64,000 nucleotides of DNA from Roseateles sp. SL47 (GTDB taxonomy: Bacteria > Pseudomonadota > Gammaproteobacteria > Burkholderiales > Burkholderiaceae_C): the NCBI RefSeq assembly GCF_026625885.1, contig NZ_CP113068.1, positions 3,968,001 to 4,032,000 on the forward strand, written 5' to 3'. Of the stretch, positions 16,239 through 25,901 are shown in pieces (position 1 is the first letter of the stretch; each line of letters starts with the position of its first letter). The notes beneath the pieces were generated by a model that ran no database searches, was not told the DNA's origin, and worked only from the letters and a program-made list of their open reading frames with translations. A program made the position numbers and the translations under genes.

Positions 16239-18680
16239 GTGAGTGAGACAACTTTCCCGGTGGTCGTGCCTGTGCCGACCACCCTGGCTGCGCCCGAAGT
16301 CGGCTTTCTGAACCTCGGTCATTTCCAGCACCCCACCCGTCGCCTGGACGTCAACAGCCGCTATCTGAGCCTGGATGGCCAGCCCTGGATGCCGGTGATG
16401 GGCGAGTTTCATTACAGCCGTTTTCCCGAGCAGGAATGGGCCACGGAGCTGGCCAAGATGAAGGCCGGCGGCGTGGATATCGTCGCCAGCTATGTGATCT
16501 GGAACCACCATGAGCCCTATGAAGGCCAATGGTTGTGGGACGGGCAGCGCAATCTGTCGCGCTTCATCGATCTGGCCGCAGAAGCCGGATTGCTGGTGTA
16601 TCTCCGGCCGGGCCCCTGGGTGCATGCCGAAGTGCGGCTGGGCGGTTTTCCGGACTGGCTGCCGGCCACCGGCCCGCTGCGCTGCAACCACCCGGTCTAT
16701 CTGGGCCATGTGAAGCGTTTCTATGACCAGATCGGCGCGCAGGTGAAGGGCCGCCTCTGGTGCGACGGCGGCCCCATCGTTGGCCTGCAGCTGGAGAACG
16801 AATACGGCTCCACCGGTCCGGGCGCGGGCAAGGACCATATTGCAGAACTCAAGCGTCTGGCCATCGACGCTGGCATGACCGTGCCGCTCTACACCGTGAC
16901 CGGCTGGCCGACGCTGGACATTCCGCCCACCGAAGTGCTGCCGGTGTCTGGTGCCTATGCGGACGGTTTCTGGCAGGGCTCGCGGGAAGCGCTGCCGCCA
17001 TCCGGGGTGTTCCTGTTCAACACCCGCCGTGTGATCGGCGAGATGGGCAATGTGGACGGCACCCCGGCCGCAGGCCTGATCGACACCGAACACTATCCGT
17101 TCTGCCTGGCCGAAGCGGGCGGCGGCATGCATCAGAGCTATCACCGCCGCCCGGTGATCAGCACCGATGACGTCTACGCCACCACCCTGGTGCAGTTGGG
17201 GTCCGGCGCCAATCTCTATGGCTACTACATGTACCACGGGGGCACCAACCCGGTCTGCGAGACAGGTCCTTTGAACGAGACCCAGGCGAGCGGCTACCCC
17301 AACGACGTGCCGCAGTGGGGGTATGACTTCCACGCGCCGCTGGGCCAGTATGGGCAGGTGCGTCCCTCATGGGGCCGGTTGCGGCTCTTGCATCAGTTCA
17401 TGCAGGCCTTCGGCGACACCCTCGCGCCGCTGGTCGCCGTGCTGCCGGAAGCCGGACCGTTGGACCCGGCCGACCGTGAGCAGGCCCGCGTGTCGGTGCG
17501 TGCCGTGGGTGCGGATGCGGACTCGATGGAAGGGTTTGTGTTCGTGAACCACCATGTGCGCCACCATCCGCTTCCAGCCAAGACCGGTCAGCATTGGTTG
17601 CTGCAGCCGCAGCAGGGCGAGGCGCTGCGCCTGCCGTCGACGGGCACCGTGGACCTGCAGCCCGGCATGGCTTTCATCTGGCCGGTGGGCCAGCGCCTGG
17701 GCACCTTGCGGATGCGCCAGGCCACCGTGCAGCCGCTGACACGCTGGACCGATGCCGAAGGTGGCGTTACCTGGGTCGGTTTTGCCATTGATGGCATTGA
17801 AGCCGAAGTGTTGGTGGACGGGCAGGGCCTGGCCGACCTCAAGGCCGAAGGCGCCACGGTGGAGACGCTGCCAGGTGGTGCGCGCCGTGTGCGACTGGTT
17901 CCCAGCGATGCTCCCCAGTTGATCGAGCTGATCACCTCCGACGGTCTGACGCATCGTGTGCTGGTGCTGTCGCAGACGATTGCAGCCCTGTCCCAGCGCA
18001 TGCGCCTGGGCGGGCGTGAGCGCCTGGTCAGCAGCAGCCATCCCGCTTTCCTCGACGCGGACGGGCAGACGCTGTTCCTGCAGCGCCCGGCGACCGACAG
18101 CGGGCGGCTTTGCATCCACCCGGCCGACGGCCTGACCGGCGAACGCCATCTGGCCGGTGTGACCTGGGCATACTGGACCTGGGCCCCCGAACCGGCGCTG
18201 CACTGGACGCTGCAGCCGCCACTGCAACAACCGGCCGGCGACGCGCCAGCGATTCAATGGGGGCCGCACATCAGTTGGCGCGACGGCCCGGTGCCGCTGG
18301 TGCCCGATGAAGACGCGCACCGCGCCGCCGCCCGCTGGACGCTGACGCTGCCCCCGCAGGCGCTGGAGGCGCTGCGGGCCACGTCGGGCCAGCGCCTGTG
18401 GCTGACCCTGGACCTGGTGGGCGACGTGGCCCGGCTGTGGATCGACGGCCAATTGGTGGATGACCGCTTCTGCGACGGCAGCCGCTGGCAGATTGCGCTG
18501 GACCGTTGGCTGGATGGCGGTGCCGTGCCGCGCATCGAGCTGAGTCTGTTGCCGATCGCGGCGGACCTGCCGGTGTTCCTGGAGCCGGCCGCTCGGGCGG
18601 CTGGCGCGGGCGCCAGCCTGCGTTCTGCGGTGCTGAGCCTGGCCCGTACCGATGCGGTGCGTCCGCTGGTGGGGGGCTGA
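16239..18680 (+). CDS. GH35 beta-galactosidase
   Basis: Beta-galactosidase of 813 aa that removes terminal beta-galactose. The N-terminal box VMGEFHYSRFPEQEWATELA, the substrate loop IWNHHEPYEGQW and the acid/base motif GGPIVGLQLENEYG (Glu188) define GH35. The probable nucleophile is Glu292 in PFCLAEAGGGMHQSYHRRP. The C-terminal half consists of beta domains, including a jelly-roll segment (LWLTLDLVGDVARLWIDGQL). GTG 16239 is taken as start; there is no signal peptide, so it is cytoplasmic, working alongside the GH42 enzyme. It is the first gene of an operon continuing directly (3-base gap) into the sugar transporter, which suggests its substrate is what that transporter imports. Confidence 0.93.
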   Translation: MSETTFPVVVPVPTTLAAPEVGFLNLGHFQHPTRRLDVNSRYLSLDGQPWMPVMGEFHYSRFPEQEWATELAKMKAGGVDIVASYVIWNHHEPYEGQWLWDGQRNLSRFIDLAAEAGLLVYLRPGPWVHAEVRLGGFPDWLPATGPLRCNHPVYLGHVKRFYDQIGAQVKGRLWCDGGPIVGLQLENEYGSTGPGAGKDHIAELKRLAIDAGMTVPLYTVTGWPTLDIPPTEVLPVSGAYADGFWQGSREALPPSGVFLFNTRRVIGEMGNVDGTPAAGLIDTEHYPFCLAEAGGGMHQSYHRRPVISTDDVYATTLVQLGSGANLYGYYMYHGGTNPVCETGPLNETQASGYPNDVPQWGYDFHAPLGQYGQVRPSWGRLRLLHQFMQAFGDTLAPLVAVLPEAGPLDPADREQARVSVRAVGADADSMEGFVFVNHHVRHHPLPAKTGQHWLLQPQQGEALRLPSTGTVDLQPGMAFIWPVGQRLGTLRMRQATVQPLTRWTDAEGGVTWVGFAIDGIEAEVLVDGQGLADLKAEGATVETLPGGARRVRLVPSDAPQLIELITSDGLTHRVLVLSQTIAALSQRMRLGGRERLVSSSHPAFLDADGQTLFLQRPATDSGRLCIHPADGLTGERHLAGVTWAYWTWAPEPALHWTLQPPLQQPAGDAPAIQWGPHISWRDGPVPLVPDEDAHRAAARWTLTLPPQALEALRATSGQRLWLTLDLVGDVARLWIDGQLVDDRFCDGSRWQIALDRWLDGGAVPRIELSLLPIAADLPVFLEPAARAAGAGASLRSAVLSLARTDAVRPLVGG

Positions 18681-18683
18681 GCC

Positions 18684-19841
18684 ATGGCATCGGTTCAACT
18701 GGATCGCATCGGCAAGACCTATGTCGAGGGCGGTGTGCCCACGGTGCATGAAGTGTCGCTGGACATTGCTGAAGGCGAGTTCTGCGTGTTTGTCGGCCCG
18801 TCGGGCTGCGGCAAATCCACGTTGCTGCGCATGATTGCCGGCCTGGACACCATCACCAGCGGCGAGTTGCGCATCGGCGGCCGCCGGGTCAATGAACTGG
18901 CCCCGGGTGAGCGCGATGTGGCCATGGTGTTCCAGAGCTATGCGCTTTATCCGCATCTGGATGTGGCGGACAACCTCGGCTTCGGGCTGCGGCTGGCGCG
19001 TGTGCCCAAGCCGGAGGCGCGCCAGCGCATCGAGGAAGTGGCGCGCCTGCTGCAGATCGAGCATCTGCTGCAACGCAAGCCCCGGGAGCTGTCCGGGGGC
19101 CAGCGGCAGCGGGTGGCCATTGGCCGCGCGTTGGTGCGCCAGCCGGGCGTCTTCTTGTTTGATGAGCCCTTGTCCAACCTGGATGCGGCCTTGCGCCAGC
19201 AGACCCGGCTGGAGATTGCCCGGCTGCATCGCAGCCAGGGCCGTGCCTGTTCCATCTACGTGACCCATGACCAGGTGGAGGCCATGACCTTGGCCGACCG
19301 CATGGTGCTGCTGCAGCCACCGCCCCCCGGCGCGACCGAACCGCAGGCCAGCGTGGCCCAGTGTGGCGCACCGCTGGCGCTCTATCGCCGGCCCCGCAAC
19401 CTGTTCGTGGCGGGCTTCCTGGGCTCACCGCGCATGAACTTCCTGCCGGCGACTGTCCGTGCCCGCGGTGCCGATGGCGTGCATGTGGCCCTGCAAGACG
19501 GGGCCGTGCTGTCCCTGCCGATGCGTCCGGACGGCCTGGCCGAAGGCGAGGCGGTGACACTGGGCATCCGTGCCGAGCATCTGCGGCCAGCCACCGGCAG
19601 CGATCCCCGCTTGACGGAAACGCTCTCCAGCCAGGTGCAATGGATGGAGCACCTGGGTGACCAGAGCCTGGCCTATCTGGCGGGCCCGGGCGGCGCGCTG
19701 GTGTTGCGTCTGCCGGAAGGCGCGGCCACGCCGCAGGTGGGGGATGCCCTGCCGGTGGCCGCTTTGCGGGATGAGGTGCATCTGTTTGATCGCCACGGCG
19801 ACGCGGTGCCGCGTCTGCACGAAGAGGTCGCCACATGCTGA
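18684..19841 (+). CDS. Sugar ABC transporter ATP-binding protein (MalK/UgpC type)
   Basis: Energises import of oligosaccharides, probably galacto-oligosaccharides, at the cytoplasmic face of the inner membrane. Walker A is GPSGCGKST, the ABC signature LSGGQRQRVAIGRALVR and Walker B FLFDEPLSNLDA, followed by the switch His in YVTHDQVEAMTLADRM. The C-terminal extension (about residues 240-385) is the OB-like regulatory domain of the MalK class. At 385 aa it is of normal length. It starts 3 bases after the GH35 stop codon, and its end overlaps the binding-protein gene by 7 bases. Confidence 0.93.
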   Translation: MASVQLDRIGKTYVEGGVPTVHEVSLDIAEGEFCVFVGPSGCGKSTLLRMIAGLDTITSGELRIGGRRVNELAPGERDVAMVFQSYALYPHLDVADNLGFGLRLARVPKPEARQRIEEVARLLQIEHLLQRKPRELSGGQRQRVAIGRALVRQPGVFLFDEPLSNLDAALRQQTRLEIARLHRSQGRACSIYVTHDQVEAMTLADRMVLLQPPPPGATEPQASVAQCGAPLALYRRPRNLFVAGFLGSPRMNFLPATVRARGADGVHVALQDGAVLSLPMRPDGLAEGEAVTLGIRAEHLRPATGSDPRLTETLSSQVQWMEHLGDQSLAYLAGPGGALVLRLPEGAATPQVGDALPVAALRDEVHLFDRHGDAVPRLHEEVATC

Positions 19842-21160
19842 TGGCGGAGGATGACCAAGGGCTGGGTGAGCGGTCCGACGCCGCCGCTGCGGAAACCGGC
19901 GACCGCCGGCAGTGGTTGCGCGCGGGTCTCGGCCTGGGCCTGCAACTCGGCCTGGGCGGTGGCCTGACGGCGCTGTCCGGCACGGCATCGGCTCGCCTGC
20001 TGGCCGGGCAGGAACCGTTGCGTGTCTGGATCAACGGGGACAAGGGGTATGAGGGCATCGTCAAGATCGGCGAGGTCTTCACCCGCGACACCGGCATCCC
20101 CATCCGTGTGGAGCATCCCGAAAACGGCGTCTCCAAATTCGAGCAGGCCGCCGCAGCCGGCAAGGGGCCGGACGTCTGGATCTGGCCTCATGACCGCGCA
20201 GGCGGCTGGGCGGCGTCGGGCTTGATCCGCCCCGTGGCGCCGTCGCGGCGATTGCGCGAGCAGATCAATCCGCTCGCCTGGTCCCCGTGGCGCATCGGCG
20301 GCCGCACCTGGGGTTATCCGATGGCCATCGAAACCGTGGCGCTGATCTGCAACCTCGACCTGGTGCCACGCATTCCGCGCAGCTGGGACGAGGTCTTCGA
20401 GCTGGACCGTCGCCTGCGTCCGCAAGGCAAGCGGGCCATCATGTGGCCCTACAACGAGTTCTACTACACCTATCCGCTGATGTCGGCGGGCGGCGGCTTT
20501 GCATTTGCGCGCCGTGAGGACGGCAGTTGGGATGCCAGCCGCAACGGCATCGACACCTCGGGCACGCGGCAGGGCATGAACCTGCTCAAGCGCCTGGTGG
20601 ACGAGGGCGTGGTGCCCCGCACGGCCACCTATGCCGAAAGCGAGGCCGCCATCAACGAGGGCCGCGTGGCGATGACCATCAACGGCCCCTGGGGCTGGAA
20701 CAACCTGAAGAAGAGCGGCCTGCGGGTCGCCGCGGCACCGCTGCCCGCCTTGCAAGGCCGACCGGGCCGACCCATGGTGGGTGTGCTGGGGGCCATGGTC
20801 TGCGCTGCCAGCCGCCAACCGCTGCTGGCCACCGAATTCATCGAGAACTACCTGCTCAGCCTGGACGGCCTGCGGGCCATGCAGGCCCATGTGCCGCTGG
20901 GCGTGCCGGCCAACCAGTCGCTGCTGGCCGAACTGCAGGGCGATGCGCTGGCGGCCGGTACTGCCGCTGCCGCGCTGCAGGGGGAACCCATGCCCAACAT
21001 TCCGGAAATGGCACGATTCTGGACCGCCATGAATGCCGCCGTCCAAAGCATTACCCAAGGCCGTGAAGGCGTGGACGAGGGCCTGACACGCGCCGCCCGG
21101 CGGGTGGCGGGGCAGGGGGCTGGGGCGCCGGGCGCCGCTGCCACCGGGGAGGTCCGCTGA
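19835..21160 (+). CDS. Sugar-binding protein of the ABC transporter (MalE-like)
   Basis: Periplasmic solute-binding protein of 441 aa. A twin-arginine leader (DRRQWLRAGLGLGL ... ASA) suggests Tat export, as in the two galactanases of the locus. The mature part follows the MalE pattern: RVWINGDKGYEGIVKIGEVF, GKGPDVWIWPHDRAGGWAASG, WPYNEFYYTYPLMSAGGG and AMTINGPWGWNNL. Ligand specificity is inferred to be beta-galacto-oligosaccharides from the enzymes beside it. The start ATG lies inside the end of the ATPase gene, and the stop codon shares a base with the next gene, so the operon is translationally coupled. Confidence 0.9.
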   Translation: MLMAEDDQGLGERSDAAAAETGDRRQWLRAGLGLGLQLGLGGGLTALSGTASARLLAGQEPLRVWINGDKGYEGIVKIGEVFTRDTGIPIRVEHPENGVSKFEQAAAAGKGPDVWIWPHDRAGGWAASGLIRPVAPSRRLREQINPLAWSPWRIGGRTWGYPMAIETVALICNLDLVPRIPRSWDEVFELDRRLRPQGKRAIMWPYNEFYYTYPLMSAGGGFAFARREDGSWDASRNGIDTSGTRQGMNLLKRLVDEGVVPRTATYAESEAAINEGRVAMTINGPWGWNNLKKSGLRVAAAPLPALQGRPGRPMVGVLGAMVCAASRQPLLATEFIENYLLSLDGLRAMQAHVPLGVPANQSLLAELQGDALAAGTAAAALQGEPMPNIPEMARFWTAMNAAVQSITQGREGVDEGLTRAARRVAGQGAGAPGAAATGEVR

Positions 21161-22713
21161 TGCGCGCGCTGAGCTGGGGCCTGCATGGCCTGAATGTTCT
21201 GGCCATCCTCGGCCTTTTGTTCCTCTGCCAGCAACTGCTGCGCGGCCATGAAGCTGCCTGGGCCATGGCCGTGCTGGCCCTGGCCGGCCTGCTGGTGCTG
21301 CTGCAGCTGTCCAAGCGTCTGCAGGCGTGGCGCTATGTCACGCCCGGTGTGCTGGCGGTGGCCGTGTTCATCGTGCTGCCCATGGGCTTCACGCTGGCCA
21401 TTGGCTTCACCAACTACAGCTCTTCGCATTTGCTGTCGTTCACCCGCGCCACCGAGGTGTTGCTGCAGCAGACCGAGAGTGAGGGTCTGGGCATGGACCT
21501 GAGCCTGTGGAAGCAGCCGGCGGCGTCTGGCGGCAAGGGCCATGAGCGTTATGCCGCCAGCCTGGTGGACGACGACGGCCAGCGCTGGCGCAGTGAGCCG
21601 TTCAGCCTGGCTGACATTCCTCAAGGCCTGGCGTTGGTCGCTGTGCCTCCGGCGGAATCCGCTTCTGCGCCGGTCCCCAGTGCCGAGCGTTTGCACAGCC
21701 GCGCCGTGGTTGAACTGCTGCCGCAACTGCGCGAGCTGGTGCTGCGTACACCGGACGACCGCCGCTGGCGCCTGTCCAGCCTGCATCGCATCAACGACCA
21801 GAAACCACGCTTTGCCGCCAAGGACACCGACCATCTGGTCGACCTGCGCGACGGCAGCCTGCTCACCGCCGACCATGATGCAGGCGTGTGGCGGGATGCG
21901 CACGGCCATGCGCTGGAGCCGGGTTTCCGCACGACCGTCGGCTGGGCCAACTACGGGCGCATCTTCGGGGACCGGCAATTCCTGGAGCCGTTTGGTCGCG
22001 TGTTTGCCTGGACGGTGAGTTTCGCCACGCTCAACACGCTGCTGACCTTCGCCCTGGGCCTGTTCTTTGCGGTGGCGCTCAGCTGGCCGGCGCTCAAAGG
22101 CCGCTCGGCCTACCGCATTGCGCTGTTCCTGCCTTATGCGGTGCCGGCCTTCATCTCCATCCCGGTGTTCCGGGGGCTCTTCAACGAGAACCTCGGTGAA
22201 ATCAACCTGGTGCTGGACCTGCTCTTCGGGGTGCGCCCCGGCTGGTTCAGTGATGCCACGCTGGCGCGTGCGATGGTGCTCACGGTCAACACCTGGCTGG
22301 GGTACCCCTACATGATGATTCTGGCCATGGGGCTGCTGAAGGCGATTCCGGAAGACCTCTACGAGGCCTCCGCCCTGGCCGGTGCCGGGCCGCTGACCAA
22401 TCTGTTCCGCATCACGCTGCCGCTGGTGATGCGGCCGATGGCGCCCCTGCTGGTGGCGTCGTTCGCGGCCAACTTCAACAACCTGACCCTGATTGCGCTG
22501 CTGACCGAAGGCGCGCCGGACTATCTGGATACGGTGGTGCCGGTGGGTGCAACCGATCTGCTGGCGTCCTACACCTACCGCATCGCCTTTAATGACGGCG
22601 GCCAGAACTATGCGCTGGCCTGTGCGATCTCGTCGATCGTCTTTGTCATCGTGGCGCTGCTGGCCTATGTGAACCTGCGCTTCTTCGGTGGCGCCAAGAC
22701 GGTGCGGCGCTGA
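21160..22713 (+). CDS. ABC transporter permease (MalF-like)
   Basis: Inner-membrane permease of 517 aa. It has N-terminal helices, a large periplasmic domain of roughly 170 residues (about 90-260, the MalF P2-like loop) and a C-terminal helix bundle. The EAA loop that contacts the ATPase reads EDLYEASALAGAGPLTNLFR followed by ITLPLV. The final part FNDGGQNYALACAISSIVF is MalF-like. It overlaps the binding-protein stop codon by one base. The presence of a P2-like loop points to a true maltodextrin-type architecture rather than the shorter MsmF type. Confidence 0.92.
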   Translation: MRALSWGLHGLNVLAILGLLFLCQQLLRGHEAAWAMAVLALAGLLVLLQLSKRLQAWRYVTPGVLAVAVFIVLPMGFTLAIGFTNYSSSHLLSFTRATEVLLQQTESEGLGMDLSLWKQPAASGGKGHERYAASLVDDDGQRWRSEPFSLADIPQGLALVAVPPAESASAPVPSAERLHSRAVVELLPQLRELVLRTPDDRRWRLSSLHRINDQKPRFAAKDTDHLVDLRDGSLLTADHDAGVWRDAHGHALEPGFRTTVGWANYGRIFGDRQFLEPFGRVFAWTVSFATLNTLLTFALGLFFAVALSWPALKGRSAYRIALFLPYAVPAFISIPVFRGLFNENLGEINLVLDLLFGVRPGWFSDATLARAMVLTVNTWLGYPYMMILAMGLLKAIPEDLYEASALAGAGPLTNLFRITLPLVMRPMAPLLVASFAANFNNLTLIALLTEGAPDYLDTVVPVGATDLLASYTYRIAFNDGGQNYALACAISSIVFVIVALLAYVNLRFFGGAKTVRR

Positions 22714-22734
22714 GCCGCACGGAAGAGGACCAAC

Positions 22735-23625
22735 ATGCCGATGGTGATGACCTCCTCGCAACGCTGGCGTGTGCTGGCCTTGCATGCATTTTTGCTGGTG
22801 TTCATTGTGCTGAGCCTGCTGCCGCTGGTGATGATCGTCTCGATCTCGCTACGGCCCGGCAACTTTGCTGGCGGCAGCCTGATCCCGAGCGAGATCAGTT
22901 TTGAGCACTGGCGTCTGGCCCTGGGCCTGCCGGTGGTGGATGCGCAGGGCAAGGTCACCGCGCCGCCGTTCCCGGTGCTGCAATGGATCTTCAACTCGCT
23001 GAAGGTGGCGCTGGTGAGCGCTGCGGTGTGCCTGGTGCTGTCGGTCACCAGTGCCTATGCCTTCGCCCGCATGCGCTTTGCCGGGCGCGACGGCACGCTC
23101 ACCGCCATGCTGCTGCTGCAGATGTTCCCGTCGGTCCTGGCGCTGGTGGCCATCTACGCCATCTTCGACCGCCTGGGGGACTGGGTGCCCTGGCTGGGCC
23201 TCAACAGCCACTGGAGCCTGGCACTGGCCTACACCGGCGCGGTGGCCCAGCACATCTGGCTGGTGAAGGGCTACTTCGAGAGCATTCCGCCCGATCTGGA
23301 AGAGGCCGCTGCGGTGGATGGCGCCAGTCGCTGGCAGTCCTTTGTGCTGGTGCTGCTGCCGCTGGCCAAACCGGTGCTGGCCGTGGTGTTTGTGCTGGCC
23401 TTCCTGGGCGCCATGATTGAATACCCCGTGGCCTCGGTGCTGCTGCACGACGAGCAGCAACTGACGCTGGCCGTGGGCTCGCGACTGTTTCTGTTCAACC
23501 AGCGTTATCTGTGGGGCGACTTTGCCGCCACGGCCTTGTTGGCGGGCTTGCCGCTGACGCTGATGTTCCTGCTGATGCAGCGCTGGCTGGTGGCCGGACT
23601 GACGGCGGGCGGGGTGAAGGAATGA
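22735..23625 (+). CDS. ABC transporter permease (MalG-like)
   Basis: Second inner-membrane permease, 296 aa with six predicted helices. The EAA loop is DLEEAAAVDGASRWQSFVLV followed by LLPLAKPV. The central MLLLQMFPSVLALVAIYAIF and the end of the protein resemble MalG. It forms the heteromeric pore with the MalF-like protein; 21 bases separate the two genes. Its last codons overlap the start of galM by 4 bases (ATGA). Confidence 0.92.
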   Translation: MPMVMTSSQRWRVLALHAFLLVFIVLSLLPLVMIVSISLRPGNFAGGSLIPSEISFEHWRLALGLPVVDAQGKVTAPPFPVLQWIFNSLKVALVSAAVCLVLSVTSAYAFARMRFAGRDGTLTAMLLLQMFPSVLALVAIYAIFDRLGDWVPWLGLNSHWSLALAYTGAVAQHIWLVKGYFESIPPDLEEAAAVDGASRWQSFVLVLLPLAKPVLAVVFVLAFLGAMIEYPVASVLLHDEQQLTLAVGSRLFLFNQRYLWGDFAATALLAGLPLTLMFLLMQRWLVAGLTAGGVKE

Positions 23626-24656
23626 ACGCGACCCCCAGCCCGGTGATGCCGGCCCGCCGCTGCGCCGATGCGGCCGACGCCTGGACGCTGACCAGCCGCG
23701 ACGGCCTCCAGATCCGCATTCTGGGCCTGGGGGCCAGCTGGGTCGGCTGCCGCGTTCCGCTGCGGGACGGCTCCAGCCGGGAGGTGCTGCTGGGGTTTGA
23801 TGACCTGGATTCCCAGCGTCGTAATCGGGCCTATGTGGGGGCGACGGTCGGCCGTTGGGCCAACCGGATTGCCGGCCAGCGCCTGCGTCAGGACGACCGC
23901 AGTTGGACCCTTGCGACCGAACCTGGCGCCAATCACCAGCTGCATGGCGGCCCGGGCGGCTTCCATCAACGTGAATGGACCTTGCTGGAACTGGCGGACG
24001 ATCGCATCCGCCTGGGCCTGCATTCCGCCGACGGCGACCAGGGCTTTCCCGGCGATCTGGCGGTGGAGGTGCTCTATCGGCTGCTGCCGGGCCATGTCGT
24101 GGAGATCGACTATCGCGCCCGGCTGGGCGGCAACCGCGCGTCGCCGGTGGGCCTGACCAACCATGCGTATTTCCAACTGGACGGCCATGACGACCAGGAT
24201 GTGCGCCGGCAGCGCCTGCAGGTCACCGCCTCGCGCGTGCTGCCGGTGGACACGGACGGGTTGCCCACGGGCGCGCCCGAGCCGGTGGACACAGCGCAGG
24301 CCGGGCGCTGGGATTACCGTGGCTCGCGAGTGATCGGCCAGGCGCTGGACAACGCCTTCCTGCTGGAAGAGGGCATTGCCAGCATGGCGCGGGCAGCAGC
24401 CACCTTGAAATCCGCCGACGGTCTGCTGGCCATGGATCTGTTCACCACCTTGCCGGCGCTGCAGGTCTACACCGGTGAGTTCCTTGGCAGCGGCACCCAG
24501 GGCTGCCACCCGCGCTGGCCGGCTTTCAGCGGCATTGCGCTGGAACCGCAATACCTGCCGGACAGCCCGCACCACCCGGAGTGGCCGCAGCCGGACTGCT
24601 GGCTGAAGCCAGGCGCCGTGTGGGCCCATCGCATCCGATACCGCTTCAGACCATGA
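23622..24656 (+). CDS. galM: Aldose 1-epimerase (mutarotase)
   Basis: Converts beta-D-galactose released by the beta-galactosidases to the alpha anomer used by GalK. The ATG at 23622 overlaps the permease stop codon and gives 344 aa. Family marks are NRIAGQRL, NHQLHGGPGGFHQREW, the catalytic His181 in LTNHAYFQLDG and the catalytic base Glu308 in LEPQYLPDSPHH. No signal peptide is seen. Its presence as last gene of the transport operon ties the imported sugar to the Leloir enzymes of the divergent operon. Confidence 0.92.
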   Translation: MNATPSPVMPARRCADAADAWTLTSRDGLQIRILGLGASWVGCRVPLRDGSSREVLLGFDDLDSQRRNRAYVGATVGRWANRIAGQRLRQDDRSWTLATEPGANHQLHGGPGGFHQREWTLLELADDRIRLGLHSADGDQGFPGDLAVEVLYRLLPGHVVEIDYRARLGGNRASPVGLTNHAYFQLDGHDDQDVRRQRLQVTASRVLPVDTDGLPTGAPEPVDTAQAGRWDYRGSRVIGQALDNAFLLEEGIASMARAAATLKSADGLLAMDLFTTLPALQVYTGEFLGSGTQGCHPRWPAFSGIALEPQYLPDSPHHPEWPQPDCWLKPGAVWAHRIRYRFRP

Positions 24657-24744
24657 AGCTCCGGCCCTGAACGTCCAGCGTTGAAGTTCAGGGCCGTCTG
24701 CATCCGAATTCCCCCCACCACAACCAAGCAAAGGAGACAAGGGA

Positions 24745-25776
24745 ATGAAGAAGAGACTGTGGACACGACGTGAGGCCCTCAAGACGGGGCTCAAAGGGCT
24801 GACTGTGGGTGCCGTTGCCGCTAGCGGGCTGGTGGCCATGCCGGCCTTGGCGGCGACGCTGGTCAAGGGCGCCGATGTCAGCTGGGTCAGCCAGGAGGAA
24901 TCCTCCGGCTACAGCTTCTACAACAGCGCCGGCACCAAGACCGACCCGTTCAAGCTGTTGAAGGACCTGGGTGTCAACACCATCCGCCTGCGGGTGTGGG
25001 TGAACCCCAGCGGCGGCTGGTGTGATGGCGCGGACACGCTCTACAAGGCCAAGCGCGCCGTGGCGCAGGGCCAAAAGATCATGCTGACCTTCCACTACAG
25101 CGACAGCTGGGCGGACCCGGGCAAGCAGAACCCGCCATCGGCCTGGGCCAGCCACAGCCTCAGCCAACTGGTCACCGATGTGTATTCACACACCCAGGGC
25201 ATCCTGAGCTACCTCAAGACCAATGGCGTGACCGTGGACTACGTGCAGGTCGGCAATGAAATCAACAGCGGCATGTTGTGGCCCACCGGCAAGGCCTCGG
25301 GCAGTAGCTTCTCCAACCTGGTCCAGCTGATCAACAGCGGCTATGACGCCACCAAAGCGGTGTTTCCCAGCGCGAAGGTGGTGCTGCATTTGTCCAATGG
25401 TTATGACAATTCGCTGTTCCGTTGGTTCTTCGACGGCATGAAGTCCAATGGTGCGAAGTACGACGTGATTGGCATGTCGCATTACCCGACCTCGTCCAAC
25501 TGGAGCACGTTGAATGCACAGTTGTCGACCAACATGTCGGACATGGTCTCGCGTTATGGCAAGCCGGTGATCATTGCGGAAACCGGCATGGACTGGCAGC
25601 AGGCGACGGCGTCCAAGGCGATGCTGTCGGATGTGCTGACGCGGGTGTCGGCCCTGGGCAGCAATGGGCTGGGGGTGCTGTATTGGGAACCGCAGGCCTA
25701 TCCGGGCTGGCAGGGTTACACCTGGGGCGCGCTGGATGGTTCCGGGCGGTTCACGAGTGCTTTGGATCCGTTCTGA
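24745..25776 (+). CDS. GH53 endo-beta-1,4-galactanase (first copy)
   Basis: Exported arabinogalactan endo-1,4-beta-galactosidase of 343 aa. The leader begins with a twin-arginine motif (TRREALKTGLKG) and ends at PALAAT. The barrel shows KGADVSWVSQEESSGYSFYN, RLRVWVNPSGGWCDGADTL, FHYSDSWADPGKQ, the acid/base Glu172 in VQVGNEINSGMLWP and the nucleophile Glu279 in VIIAETGMDW. AAGGAG at 24730-24735 is 9 bases before the ATG. It lies 88 bases behind galM and ends at a two-way terminator, so it may be the last gene of the transporter operon or have its own promoter. No operator palindrome lies in front of it. Confidence 0.93.
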   Translation: MKKRLWTRREALKTGLKGLTVGAVAASGLVAMPALAATLVKGADVSWVSQEESSGYSFYNSAGTKTDPFKLLKDLGVNTIRLRVWVNPSGGWCDGADTLYKAKRAVAQGQKIMLTFHYSDSWADPGKQNPPSAWASHSLSQLVTDVYSHTQGILSYLKTNGVTVDYVQVGNEINSGMLWPTGKASGSSFSNLVQLINSGYDATKAVFPSAKVVLHLSNGYDNSLFRWFFDGMKSNGAKYDVIGMSHYPTSSNWSTLNAQLSTNMSDMVSRYGKPVIIAETGMDWQQATASKAMLSDVLTRVSALGSNGLGVLYWEPQAYPGWQGYTWGALDGSGRFTSALDPF

Positions 25777-25795
25777 ACGCTGACGGTGAATGAGA

Positions 25796-25830
25796 AAAGC
25801 CCCCGAGCTGGAAGCAGCCGGGGGCTTTTT
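25796..25830. terminator. Bidirectional terminator between GH53 and TonB receptor genes
   Basis: Stem AGCCCCC (25798-25804) / GGGGGCT (25820-25826) with a T run to the right and, read on the other strand, GGGGGCTTTTC to the left. It serves the two convergent genes. Confidence 0.85.
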
Positions 25831-25901
25831 GATGGGGCAATGACCGGGCAAATGACCCGGTAAAAGACCGGGCAATCAGAGGCGCATAACGCCTCCCTGC
25901 C